From contig CM060975.1 in the NCBI GenBank assembly GCA_030765065.1, positions 106,970,094-107,034,093 of the forward strand: a stretch of DNA of 64,000 nucleotides, read 5' to 3'. The position numbers and the translations under genes are program-made. Below, piece after piece: positions 1-11,875 of the stretch. The first letter of the stretch is position 1. Every line of letters begins with the position of its first letter. The DNA is from Deroplatys truncata (lineage: Eukaryota; Arthropoda; Insecta; Mantodea; Mantidae). Under the pieces are notes generated by a model. That model made no database searches, was not told the origin of the DNA, and saw nothing but the letters and a program-made list of their open reading frames with translations.

Positions 1-119
1 TCGATTTTGAAAGGATAATACCGGTTTAGTTAGCTGACAAATTTTAATGTTGACTAAACTGTTCACTTTGAGAGGAGTCACCGACTGTTGACTTTACGAA
101 TTAATTACTTCTATAACAA

Positions 120-1598
120 TAATTAAGTGAAGCGTTAGTTGTCGTAAGTCGCAGAAATGTTGCTCGGAAAGATCCCTCGCACTAGCCGCTAAGATTTACT
201 CACTCAAGCGCGTCACTAGGCGCTACACTACTTAAAATGGAACTCGCATTCACAAGGGTAACCACACGAGTAAGTCATAGAATTAAGCAAATAAGTGACT
301 CTGATTTAGAATGAACGCCCTTTTCTTAACTTAAGCCTCTTGCGGTCCAATCTTAAGACTCGAGGTATGCTAATCTGACATTGTTTCTATGCGGAATCTC
401 CCGAATATCAGAATTTCATTCCCCTTTCTAATTTACATAATTCTTACCTACATGACTTTGCAATCGTACTGAAATTAACTCTAACTATATTCCCAGAATC
501 TTTAAGCTAATGTGTTCTATCCTCGGCTGCTACTGATGTATTCCTTACATGAATTGCTGATACCATTTTCTTTCCGGACAAATCTTTCAATTCAGACTTT
601 TACATTACACATTGATTTAAGATACGGAAATTATTTATTACAATTATTTCTTTATCTTACTATGATTTCTTTGTTTAATTTTTTTATATCTCCCTGACAG
701 TAATTACGGTATCAGGTATGTGAAAGTGTCTCAATGAAATGACATTTTCTATTCCTTATAGAACTTTTTATTCTAAAATGATAGCAATACTAAGTCTATT
801 TCAAATGTGCCACTATGTTAAATGTGGAAATGGGTTGTGCATCTTAATGCACAATAACTTTAAACTTATTTTATGACAACATCTCTGCAAGTGAAGCAAA
901 CGTTAATATTTGGCATGCATGGCATAGCATTCCTTCTTGAACGACATTCTTCATGGGCACAGAACGCGTTTTAACATAATTCTTTTTGGAGAATTTATCT
1001 TTCATAAATTAGGAAACAGCATCAAGGTTTTCATTTCCATAGTAGTTGTCTTGCCTTTCATTTATAAAAGCACCAACCTTTTTATCTATTTCACTCTGCT
1101 TCATTACTCCCCTTTGTGCAAGTGCATATCATGTAATGCTTTGAAAAGGACTAGATACTTTTATATGGGATGTTAATAAAAATTAAAACACTGATACCGT
1201 AATTATTAACAGGAAGATAAGTAATTGAAGAAATACCAGTAAGATGGAAAAATAATTGCAAAAATAATTTCCGTATATTAAATGAAGGTATAATGTAATA
1301 AGCTTGATTTGAAAAGATTTGTCCGGAAAGAAGAAGGTTTTAGCAAGTAATGTTAAGAAAAGTCATTAGCAACAGTCAGGTGAGAAAGCAAAGTTGGTGG
1401 GGGTATTGAGATGTAGGCGGAGCTAAACATAATATATGTTATTGCATTCTAAATCGGAGAGGTACTTACTGGATACTTGTGACTTACTCGTGGAGTGCTC
1501 TGTGACGCGCTTGTGTGAGTAAGATTTAGCGGCTGTTGCGCGGGGTTTTGCCAGTAAGCATTTTAGTGACTCACGGCAAATTACGCTTCTAGTTTCTT
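120..1598. mobile_element. TIR element of about 1.5 kb, non-autonomous
   Basis: The outer ~95 bases at 128-222 and 1500-1595 are imperfect inverted repeats of each other. The best shared block is AGCCGCTAA..TTACTCAC..AAGCGCGTCAC, and a weaker match extends outward to GAAGCG. The interior is AT-rich and holds no recognisable transposase. The only long frame (937-1176) resembles nothing I know. It is probably a non-autonomous DNA transposon, but I could not assign a superfamily or a target-site duplication. Confidence 0.45.
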
Positions 1599-3135
1599 TT
1601 ATTGAGGAAACAGTTATTTCAAACTGTAAAATTTATACTGCAGAAGCAAGCAGGTATCACAATTCAAGTGTTATAGTTTCGAGTGCTACGATTCATAATC
1701 AGTTTCATACTTTATTTTCAAACGGTCGATAACTCGCTCAAGTGTTAGATCACATTAAATTTTACATTTCACTCGGGCATACCTTGAGAAAGTACTACCA
1801 CTGGAGCTGGCGCACGAGATAACAGAACGAGCTATGAGATAACTACATCAGAAGCAGGTAAAGTATACTGCTTCAAAATTGTCGCACAATCGTGCGGCTT
1901 TAAAAATTCAGATAACGTGGTTATATTATCAACATAAAGTTTCATGATACACAAAAGTTGTGCCCATTTCTTATGCTTTTTAGCGTTTTAAAGTACGCTC
2001 TTTTACAGAATAACTGGCTTTTGTATCCGAATAGCATCAAGGTAGAATTGACCTAATAGCTAAAATATCCACTCTATCGAAATTTTATAAATAATGAAAC
2101 TCGGCAGAAATATTATGCTTATAAACTTTTGCCGGGTTTTAAAAGAAAATAGTTAATAATAAGAGCGATTTTTCAATTTTTGGCTTCAGAGACCTCTCTC
2201 CCCTCATTAGAATCCAACATGTTGTGGAACTAATTAAATCCCATAGAGTATTTCTCCATGTGGGTGTGAAGTAAGTTGTATACCAAGCTTCATAATAATC
2301 TTTTTTGGACATACTCGAGACGGGCGCCTGCGAGCACGCATACACACAGAGGACGAGAGACAAATTTGTGACTATTGCCTTCACTGGAGTCCATTATACA
2401 AGTTAACGTACCTTATTTGTTTAAATAGATCAGAATAATTTGTATTACGGTTTTAGTATATGTATAGATTACGCATTTGGAAATTTTTAAATGCGTTTGC
2501 TCATAACGATACTGACAATTAAGTGTCCTGAAGCAATAATTGAGAGGTTCTCTTGTGGGAAAGACAGGTAAACAACGCTAACCTAAAGCTCATCCAGTAA
2601 GATCCTGAAACCCCCTTCCTACTAGTTGAGATGCAGAGCCAAAAAGAGAGAGAGAAGGAGAGAGAACATGTGACTCGCGAAGTCGGGCTAAAGCGGAATG
2701 TCTGATAAACACGACCTGGCTCTGCAAGTAATTTGGCTAATTGCTGTAATGCATGTCTAATGTCCGTGAGGGCTGCCACGCAATTAACTGTGAAGCAAAT
2801 CATATTAGCAAAGTGTTTATACGGCGGTTGCCGCTGTATCCCCCACCAGTTTTAACATTTTTGTGTCGCTGGCAAATAATTTCTTAATCAACTTCGCGAC
2901 AGATTAGTTTCCTTTTTTTCATATCAATTTATTCTTCTTAAGCAACTGGTGAAAGTGGTTAAGTTACTTAGATGCTAACTGTGTTTTTAACAAGAATGAA
3001 ACGTAACATGCCTCAGTCAAACTTCGTTAAGCCAGTGATTAAATAAGCACACGGACTTCTGACTTCTTAAATTGGTTTTACATGAAATTTCTTCTGAGAG
3101 ATTAAAACAGAAATTTTAGAATATGGTGATTTCTC
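1599..3135. other. Unannotated intergenic DNA
   Basis: I see no gene, RNA or recognisable repeat here. Frames at 2139-2384 and 2519-2803 on the minus strand are short, of biased composition and without recognisable domains. Confidence 0.5.
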
Positions 3136-3138
3136 TTG

Positions 3139-3530
3139 GTGGCGCCGTGTCTGAGTGGTTAAACCGCTCGCCTCTCACCAAGGCATCCCGGGTACGATTC
3201 TAGGGATCCGTATGTGGGATTTGTAGTGGACTTAGCGGCGTCTGGGCGGGTTTCTTCAGGGTTCTTCGATTTCTCCCGCCATTCATTCCACCAACTGCTC
3301 CATCATCACCTTTCTTTTCATTCATTTCTCCATCATTTCATATCATGTACTTCCTCGCTCTCATACCAGGTACCGGGCTGTTCATCCATCCTGGATATTC
3401 TATCTGATCCAAAGTGTCTGCTCCTCAACGGAGAGTCTCCTCCTTTTATCTTCCTATTGCAGCGGGTCGGTTTGATGGGAGAGTTGGCTGGAAAGAGAAA
3501 TACTGATTAATAGTTATGGGTTCCTAAAGT
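3139..3530 (+). mobile_element. tRNA-derived SINE, group A
   Basis: It starts with a tRNA-like head: an A-box-like GTCTGAGTGGTTAAACC and a decayed B-box-like GGTACGATTCTAG. The body shares CCATTCATTCCACCAACTGC, CATCATCACC and GGGCTG..CATCC..CTGGAT blocks with the copy at 23.8-24.1 kb on the other strand. The 98-residue frame inside is a by-product of the repeat. Confidence 0.75.
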
Positions 3531-4374
3531 GATTCCTCTCTTGTAACTCTGCATAGGGCTCTGTTTGCACGGACAATTTGAGTTAACTAACCTTGATTCA
3601 CTTGTCTATTAATATTTATTTTAATATTGTTTACTGGCAACAATTTACTCAACATTCTCACCACTATTCCTCTAAGAGACTTCAACAATTCTGCTTTGAC
3701 TCGACCTACGCATCCGCGTGAAGCTGCGTGAAGGTTTTTCCGAGAGGGTCTTTTCTTGCTAAGAAATCTGTGCTTTCTCCGTATTATATGTTTCCCTTAC
3801 TCTGAATGGTCCCCTCAATAACGCACTTAGTTTTGGTTCGTTTATCGAAAACTTTCAGATTCCCTATTTTTTCATTGCCTTAAGCAAGTAAGGTTTTCCT
3901 TATTCTAGAAAGTTCTACCCGCGAAGGTAACATCTGCTGGGTTATGTGTTTAAAGCTAGACTATTAGTATGTTCACCCTGATCGTCATTAGGAACATACC
4001 TGCATCTCCTTTGTTGGCCCTCACCAATACGCCGAGATTCTTTTTTGCTAACAAAAGGTTTCGTAAATGTGCTCAGGGGTACAAGAAATTTGAAGCATCT
4101 GTTTAAATATTTCCTGTCAATGCTTTCTCTACAATACTCTTCATACTAATATCCCTTCACTATTAAACATATTCATCATCATAAACTACACGGTTTGAAC
4201 TCTAAGATCCGTTCCGGCTACACAGAGTTACAGTTGATTTCTCCATCGCTTCGGGGTCTTCCGACACTTCTAAATTTGGGCGAGGAGAGGACTACGGTGG
4301 TAGTCCATTCTTCGAAGGTGCGTATAACCGTTCATCTGCTTTATTTTCTATTGTTCTACTATATTTGTAATTCC

Positions 4375-4640
4375 TAATTGTTTCCTTATATCTACATTCT
4401 TTTGATGGTCAAGCAGAGGATATCCAGTCATTGGGCGTAACATTTTTATCTCTGATGCCTGAATCTTTTGTTTACATTTACTTGTGATTGTGTATACTTC
4501 TGCTCCATATACTAGGACTGGAAGTGCCAGGGCTTATAACATTCTAAGGAGCTTTTCTACTGTGTAGGAAACTGTAGACGCTAAACGATTGAATCTGGAC
4601 AATTGTTCTATTATTTTGCATTTTAATTGAAGTTTTTTCC
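4375..4640 (-). pseudogene. LINE fragment, C-terminal end of reverse transcriptase
   Basis: Read on the minus strand, one frame gives PVLVYGAEVYTITSKCKQKI followed by QASEIKMLRPMTGY. This matches the pattern (A/P-LLYG-E-W-T, then IQA-EM-FLR-GYT) found at the end of CR1/L2-like insect non-LTR reverse transcriptases. Further upstream the frame is interrupted. No 5' part or tail is visible, so this is a 5'-truncated, decayed copy. Confidence 0.6.
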
Positions 4641-5316
4641 TGACGTGTGATTTACCTCTTAAATGCCATCACCCTTGTTTTATGTAGTGTATAATATTAA
4701 ACATATTACAACCCTAATTGTAATTAACTTAACTGTGACGTATTTTACTATTACATATAATTCTATTGACTACGCATACTGTTGGTGCCGGTATGATTTA
4801 ATAGTTATTTATTCCTGTTATCCAACTATTATCAATTGGTATACATTAGTATGCGTATATGGTCTCATTTATATTACCTGTCCACTAGTGTGCTTGAAGT
4901 ATCAACGTAAGACACCACATACCATTTGTTTATCCTTCGAAGATAAGCCAATCTCATGTTTTGTTTACTACGAGCTACCATCGGTGACGATGACTATTAA
5001 ATTGAAGAATATACTATTGGATACATTTAGAAATACATATAGGGGGAATATACTATACAATGAAGGGAGTAGTATATTTGCAGGCCTCAACCTCGCTAGT
5101 AAATGCAACTCGGAACTGCGGATGTTTTCTTTACCTGACTGTCGTTCCTATGCCCTGTCCACTTGTTTCGTAACTGGTTAGTTCCTATTTCCTCCGAACG
5201 CATTCATATCGTAGCCGACTAGTATGTCCTGAGTAGCACCTGTATACTCAAATATAATCATAATATGTATTTATTTTGAGCGAATACAATTATTGTGAGT
5301 AATAGTTACTCTTACG
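4641..5316. other. Unannotated AT-rich DNA
   Basis: A 172-residue plus-strand frame covers 4663-5181. It is rich in Tyr, Ile and Cys, lacks domains or a convincing signal peptide, and has the composition expected of AT-rich noncoding DNA, so I do not call it a gene. Confidence 0.5.
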
Positions 5317-5575
5317 TCGCCCTCCGTGGTGTAGTGGTTACCACACTAGCCTCTAGGAGGGCGATGAATTTCTTTGCGGACGTAGGAATCCTGAGCGTGG
5401 CTTCCTTAGGAAGAGAATTAAACCGCTGGTTCCATGTCGTAGATTTACGGCACATAAAAGAACCACTAGCCTGATAAAGAGGCCTCTGAGCAAAATTTCC
5501 GGTTCTTTCACAACCAATATATAATGGGACGCTAAGGACCACAGCAGTTAAAGAGTGTCCACAAATAAAACTTAA
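5317..5575 (+). mobile_element. tRNA-derived SINE, group B
   Basis: The tRNA-like head CCTCCGTGGTGTAGTGGTTA is followed by a shared body (GCATGGCTTCCTTTGGAAG-like, then CGTAGATTTACGGCAC, then CCTGATAAAGAGGCCTCTGA) and an A-rich tail after AATAAAACTT. The same body occurs at 22.5 kb and 34.5 kb. This copy lacks part of the region just after the head. Confidence 0.75.
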
Positions 5576-6220
5576 AAAAAAAGTTACCCTTACAGAAACT
5601 GTATGCTAAAAGGGATATCTTTGTTCCGTCTGAAAACATCATATTTCTTGGTAAGCGCTGGGATAATTGGGGGAAGAAATTAATTGCATATTTAAACATG
5701 GCAAAGATTACAGCCTTCGGAAACAGTAGAACAGGAAACTCCATCCATAGCTATTATTGCCTCTATTGTTGCTTTCGTTGTTTAGTTGAGGTATGATGAA
5801 TTCCTCAGCAGCATTCTCCAAGCGCCTGCCTCTCGAATTTACGCAGGTAATCTCATCTGGACTTCCCCTAACGAGAACATGTGCTGTAGGCAACTGAACC
5901 ATTCGTGAATCAGATGAAGATAATCCTAGAATGCTTTCCCGGATATTACAGTGATCGATACCCACCATCATCAGAGCAAATAAATTCTGAAACCCTCATG
6001 TGCGTAGCAATGTTTCCATTTAATAGCACTGCGCCGTAATACAACGCCGTACGCAGCTCTTTGTCATAAACACTAAAGCATCCGCACAGCACTAATGAAT
6101 ATAATTTCACATGGATAGGTTTAGGCCAATGGTTACTTCCGGGTATTAAACTGAACACGCAGTTTGGAATGTGCTGTTCTTTAATTTATTCCAACAATAA
6201 AGTTACGTTTTAACTTCCTG

Positions 6221-7053
6221 TCTCACGTGCATAGTAGGTAGAAAAGATATTGCATTTCATCCAAAAATTTGATATCGAGATTTCGCCGGAAATATATGTT
6301 TTGAGGCTTTCTGAATCCAAAAAAGAGCATTTTTAGAAAAAGATCCGTGTGTGTGTATGAGAACAACATGACTAAAATGAAAAGTAGGATAAATATCAAA
6401 CTTTGTATTTAGATTCAGTACCTTCCAAAGATGCGACACAAAGATTTTCAAGAAAACCCTCCCATCCCAAACTAACCTTTACATAGAAACTTTTTGGAAA
6501 TATTTTATTCCTAAAAAAGTGCTGTAATGATTTTACTTAAAATACCATACATTAAACATATTTAGTTACAAATAAAATGTATATGTTCAATCTTCTGGAA
6601 ATAGCCTGTGAAGTCCACTTCATTCGAAAGGCATTTTATATAATCTTGTATAACTGATAAACGTTAAGAGATAGAAGAAAACAAACCGCACAAAAATATA
6701 GATCTCCTTAAAACACTCAATTTATTTCAAATCAGTTGTTTGTGGCATATTTCTGAAATATCCGTTAGCAATGTTTCGAATTGTTCATTATTTGGCCTTC
6801 TCTTGAAATCGTGACAACATTCATTTGTTTCTCGCGATTGCATGGAAACAATGTGGAATTTTAAGGCCAGCATATAGCATCCGGTTCTTAAACATTTGAC
6901 TATCGCTATCCCCTTATATTTATAACGACATGTGTACTGGAGGTATTTATGCAAAGGTTTATTTGGATTAAAATGTAGTAAGAATAGTTTGCACACCAGT
7001 TAATGAACGATAGAGGATAGAGAAGGTCATGTGAATGTATCACATCAGATTTT
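6221..7053 (-). repeat. Repeat A, copy 1
   Basis: This is a medium non-autonomous repeat, read here in reverse. It starts near TAGTAGGTAGAAAAGATATTG, passes GATATCGAGATTTCGCCGG and a GTGTGTGT stretch, and ends at AGAAGGTCATGTGAATG then CAGATTTTT. The end abuts the next copy directly, making a head-to-tail pair. No coding capacity is seen. Confidence 0.65.
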
Positions 7054-7707
7054 TACTTTCTCTACCTATAGTAGGTAAGAGGAAGTATTGTATCTCACAA
7101 ACAATTTGATATCGGGATTTCACTGGAAATATATGCTCTAAGGTTCACTGAATCCAGGAAAATACCTCCTCGCCAAAGTATCCTTTATATGCAAAAACTT
7201 TCCATACTTTTTTATTTTTGGAAAAAAATATCTATCTATATCTAGAATTTTTCGGAAATAGCCTGTAAGTCCTCTTAATTCGGAAAGAATTTTGTATAAC
7301 GGCTAAACCATAAGAAATAAACAAAAACAATCTACTCGTAGGTACATCCAGGCTTTATTTATTATTGTTTTTGTAGCATAAGCTATTTCCGAGATATTCC
7401 TTATTATTAGTTTGAAATTTTGAATATTTTGAAATATTGTTTAAAGTGCTGTCACTATTCAGTTGTTTCTCGCGATGTCATCGAAAGACTTTGGACTTTC
7501 AAGGCCAGCATATAGCATCCTGCATTTAAACATCTGGACTACCATTCGGTTTCCTCTATCCTCCTTGTATATACTTACAATGAAATGTGTAATAAAGCTA
7601 TTTCTGCAAATCTTTATCTCGATTAACGTAAAGGAGTTATTAGAAGCTATATACAAATAAAACATAGAAGGTAGAGAAGGTTCATATGAATGTAACACAT
7701 TTTTTTA
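7054..7707 (-). repeat. Repeat A, copy 2 (tandem partner)
   Basis: This copy begins with ACTTTCTCTACCTATAGTAG immediately after copy 1 and ends near AGAAGGTTCATATGAATG. It has the same orientation as copy 1 and is somewhat shorter inside. The overlapping frames at 7459-7698 and 7463-7660 are not genes. Confidence 0.6.
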
Positions 7708-9038
7708 ACAAATACTGGAAGTGTTTGATGGAAGATTGCTTAACATCGCAAGCAAAGGAATCTGTATGCATGAAATTAAAAAGTCTAATATCGCTTTGAT
7801 CCTGAGTCTCTTTATTCTTCCAGAGGCGTCCCAGTTTCATTCACTACAAGTTTTGGCGCACTATAAAATTGCTTCTTCTCCCTCGTTTGCTAGTTATACA
7901 GGCGTGCAAAATTAACGTCCATAAAGCTTCCTTTCAAGTATACAGTGGATTTAAAAGTTCAGTGTACAGTTAATTCAAAACTGACCTAGGATTTCCTCTA
8001 ATTCTTTTCCAACATGCATTGGCACTCTAAGCCCATTACAAAACTGACGTGCCATGACTTTCTCTATTAATCATTTATTTGCATCTACACAAAGTTAGTT
8101 TAAAAGCTTGCTTTACTGTTGCCTTTATTTATGGCAACTCCCTGTATAAATGTCAATATTTTGGCATAGGTACACAGCAGCACATTGGAGGTTGATACGA
8201 TAGTCAGATGCTTGAAAAACAGGTCAATACTTACTTTATATGTGCTCAAGAGAAACCAAAAGAACCATCAGTTATTTTAAGGTTAACGAACAACAGTGAA
8301 TATTATGGAAATTATTACACCACAACCATTTTTAATTGACATAAACTATACGGGTATTTAGATTTATTCGGCCTTTAGCGCCAGTCAGTTTAAATGAATG
8401 ACATTATTATTAGTTGAGCGACCCCCTTTTTTCAAGGGAGGTGTGGAATTGAACAACGGACTACATACATTTACGACTTCGTAAATAGGTTGATGTACTG
8501 TAGCAGCTGGGAACTGTTCTTTACTAGGACATTCTGTACGATCTTTGCACGCAGATGGAAGTAACCACTGATCACAGAATTTGCATGATTGAGTGCTAAG
8601 CCGAGACATTCTATGCTACAAACACCATCCAATTATTTGAGTTACCCACCAGCATACATGCTGCGATTGCGAGTTTACGAGATGCAAGCGAAAGTCGTTT
8701 CAAATGTAAATACTGGAAAGGAACTACACAAGTCCCATTTCACTAAGGTGACCTCAAAACTTTTGACATCCACCACCTCCACTCATCTTTCACTAGTCCT
8801 ATGCTTGAGACGCTGGTGATAAACTCGCGTCAAAGTATTAAAGTCATGCGCAGACAACCAACAGGCGGCAGCGGCCGCATAAATCTGAAGATCCCGTTTA
8901 TTTTAATAAAATGTGACCAGCTCCACACATTCCCCAACTGGAATGCTGGCTTTGGTGGCCTACAACAATTGCTAGTAGTATCCTTTAAAAGGAAGTTTTC
9001 AACACAAAATATTGTTACATAAAAAGGGAAGTAAGTAA

Positions 9039-9096
<58 letters not shown>

Positions 9097-10180
9097 GTCT
9101 TGGCTAACAACAGTGGATACATAACCTGTGGTATTATCAAGTTAAAAAAATTGCTCTCAATTGGAGAATGTCAAACATTTTCGGAATTAGTATGCAGTAC
9201 AAAATTGGTTACATGCGTTTATACACAGAAAACTACTTATAAGAACATAGTTCAGTGAACAAGCTATCGCCATTATGTTTTTTTATAAAGTAAGTATCGA
9301 GTATCGGTGCTCAAAAACCAGTATCGATGTCGAGAAATAGTGTTATTGTTCCTCAGTAGAAGAAAGCAATCTGCACATAAGCGTAATACGTCATCAGAGT
9401 GAATGCTGGAAGCACTCTGTATGCGGATGGACTCCAGTGCGTATCTCAGTTTTAGCACTGCCATATTATCTAACCCCTCCCATCCTTCCATTTACAAGCA
9501 GTTTTACGGCAAGAATCCGGCGCCGCGCTAAGGAGTCTTCTTTGCCCAGTAAAGCTGAGTGCAATTCAATGTTTTCCCGGACATAACCCCCAGTTTTGTG
9601 CTACGACCCATTGGCGGTAGAGTGGGTTATAACGTGGGGGCTGTATGAAGTACTACCCAATTAACCTTCCTTGCAATTACCTGGCAATGTTGCCATGTAA
9701 TGGCTCTCGACTCCGCGGCGCCTCGCATAAAAAGAACAGCAATGAAAACCTCCGCCCCAAAACTCGTATTTTCCTGCCCGGACATTTCATCGCGTAAAAA
9801 TGTCTGCAACACTTTCCAGAAGCACGTCTTCACTTCAGGGCATGACGCATATTTTTGGCTATAGAGCCTATTTTCATACAAGGGGGATTTAAGATGTACT
9901 TCATTCTGAAGAAGCTGTGTGTTGTACTCAATCTTTCGGCTTACATCGCCTTCATTTGCAATTACTTTATGATACTGCGCTTTACGACACCGGGGAGAAA
10001 AAGCATAAACGACTAGTGTAATAACACAATATCGTTTTATAGTGCTAATTCCTCCTATTATACTAAAGATTATATTACAGCATCAAGGAATTTGTAATAC
10101 AGCGCTAGCAAGTAACACGGTCGCATATCATGACTCATACCAAGAGCCAAAAGGAAAACTCTGGAAACTCCTGAGAAAAC
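7708..10180. other. Intergenic stretch with a weak MITE candidate
   Basis: No gene is recognised. TATACAGG at 7894 and CCTGTATA near 8145 face each other about 250 bases apart, as in small Tc1/mariner-type MITEs, but the match is too short to call. A GC-richer segment at 9300-9900 holds unrecognised frames. The (TTA)n run is listed separately. Confidence 0.35.
9039..9096. repeat. (TTA)n microsatellite
   Basis: About 19 perfect TTA/TAT units. Confidence 0.95.
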
Positions 10181-10186
10181 GTACAT

Positions 10187-10990
10187 GTGGTTTACAGGAT
10201 CCCGACTATATGGCATAAGACCAAGGTGCAAAAGCTTTTTTTCCCTTGGCTGAATATGCTACTGGTTTTGAAACAAATTTATGCTATTATTCAATGCATA
10301 CATGAAAACATATGGGGAGCTTACACTGTTAAACAGATCCTTATCTTCTCAGATAACCAGGCTCACTTACGGCTCTAAGTAGTCATAAGGTAACGTCAGA
10401 TTGGTTTTAAACTGCCATGCTCAGAAGCTAGGCTGATCAGAACGAAGTTCAGCTCATCTGTGTGTCGGGTTATAGTGGCATAGAGAGAGATGAAAAAGCT
10501 GATGAGTTTGCAAGACAAGGAGAAGCTTCACAATTTATTGGACCAGAGCTGGCTCTAAGAATATCTCGATGTTTAATAAGAGAGGTTATTAAGAACTGGT
10601 CCAAAGTATAACATCATAAAACCTGGCTCAAAACTCCAAGGAACAAATATGGTAAACGATTTACTAGAAAACCATGTAAGAAAACAGCTCAAAGCTTACT
10701 TAAATGTAACAGAATTTAGCTGAGAACAATTATTGCAATTCTCAGGACCTGTTCTTGTGAAAAAGCATCTTAACACGTTGGGAATGCTTCAGGGTAACTT
10801 AGATTGCAGATTGTGTAAGAATGAAACTGAAACAGCCCACCACATTATAATATCTCCTGTGAGGCCTTGGCTCAGAGGAACTATCTTGCATTTGGGAAAA
10901 TGTGTTTAGAACCAGAAGAATTTGAAACTATATCTGTTATGAGACTGTATTCCTTGGTAAAGGGTACATGCATAGTTAATTGGCTTTAAA
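10187..10990 (+). pseudogene. LINE fragment, RNase H domain and C-terminal tail
   Basis: Broken frames give QIYAIIQCIHENI and ILIFSDNQAHLR, then GYSGIERDEKADEFARQG, the RNase H block usually read as GHSGI-GNE-AD-LAR. Downstream, KKHL-TLG followed by CRLCK-ETETAHHI resembles the zinc-knuckle tail of Jockey/I-type LINEs. Several stops and frame shifts interrupt it and the catalytic-block His is Tyr here, so it is dead. The reverse transcriptase and 5' part are missing. Confidence 0.7.
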
Positions 10991-11269
10991 ACGATACAGG
11001 TAGCACAATAAGCCCAAGGCTGAAGTGCGTCCGGAGCAATGACGGAAACCTGTATGGATTTTAAATTGGAGATGTTACCATTATCTATATCAAGTTCGAA
11101 AATGGTGAAAGAATATTATATCTGCCCCAAAATTCCCTATCGAGCTTTCGTTGCAGATGTGCGTATTAAGATGTATTCAATAAAATATATTACAATAAAA
11201 TAAAAATAAATCAAGACAGGAAAAATGCGCATGTGTATCTCTGTTGAATAAAAAAAACACAAAATAAAA

Positions 11270-11875
11270 AACTTCACAGCTAAATCCAAAGCGATGGCTT
11301 GTAGAGGAACGTACTCAATTAGAGCGAAAATATAATTAAATAGAAGTATAATTGAGCAAGTTAATAAATTTAATTATTTAAGATGTTTAATTTCACATGA
11401 TGAAGAGCATGATTTAGAATAAAACCTAACTAAATTTCAGAATACCTCTTGTATGGTAATATCTACAGAACCTTGAAGAACGAAACAAGAGTTTTAAGAT
11501 TCTATAAAGTTCTAGCTTTTCCACTTCTAACATAAGTCAGTGAGAATTAGGCCCTAAATAGAACAAAGTAAAGAAAAACTTATTCCACACAGATGAAACT
11601 GCTTAAGTAAATACCTATACTTTAAGAGATTAATTATATACAATACACATATCAGAGAACAATTAGAAATCTATAGCTTACAAGAAAAATTGACCTTTTG
11701 AAACAACAGTGGTACAGATATATTGAAACAATGAATCTGAATAGAATAACAAAACAAGTATTTCTTTATACTCCACAAGGTAGAAGATTAATAAGAACAC
11801 CGAGATTGCAATGGGAAGATGGTTTTTGGGCGGGACGGCCTTTAAAGTATATCCTTGAATTGGAAGAAGAATAAT
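11270..11875 (+). pseudogene. LINE fragment, end of reverse transcriptase
   Basis: Frames read IIEQVNKFNYLRCLISHDE, matching the VN-FNYLGC-IS block typical of CR1/L2-like insect elements. Later comes a stretch like W-RYI-MN-NRITKQVF-YTP-GRR followed by RTPRLQWED, the usual C-terminal GRR-GRPR-RW block. Many stops interrupt it. It lies directly downstream of another LINE relic on the same strand but belongs to a different family. Confidence 0.6.

Noticed and set aside
3139-3212. Leu/Ser-like tRNA gene
   Set aside because: It has A- and B-box-like blocks but is followed by a SINE body shared with another locus, so it is a SINE head. The same applies to the heads at 5.3, 17.2, 20.5, 24.0, 33.1, 34.5, 39.0 and 43.4 kb.
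4663-5181. 172-codon frame
   Set aside because: AT-driven composition, no domain, no plausible signal or splice context.
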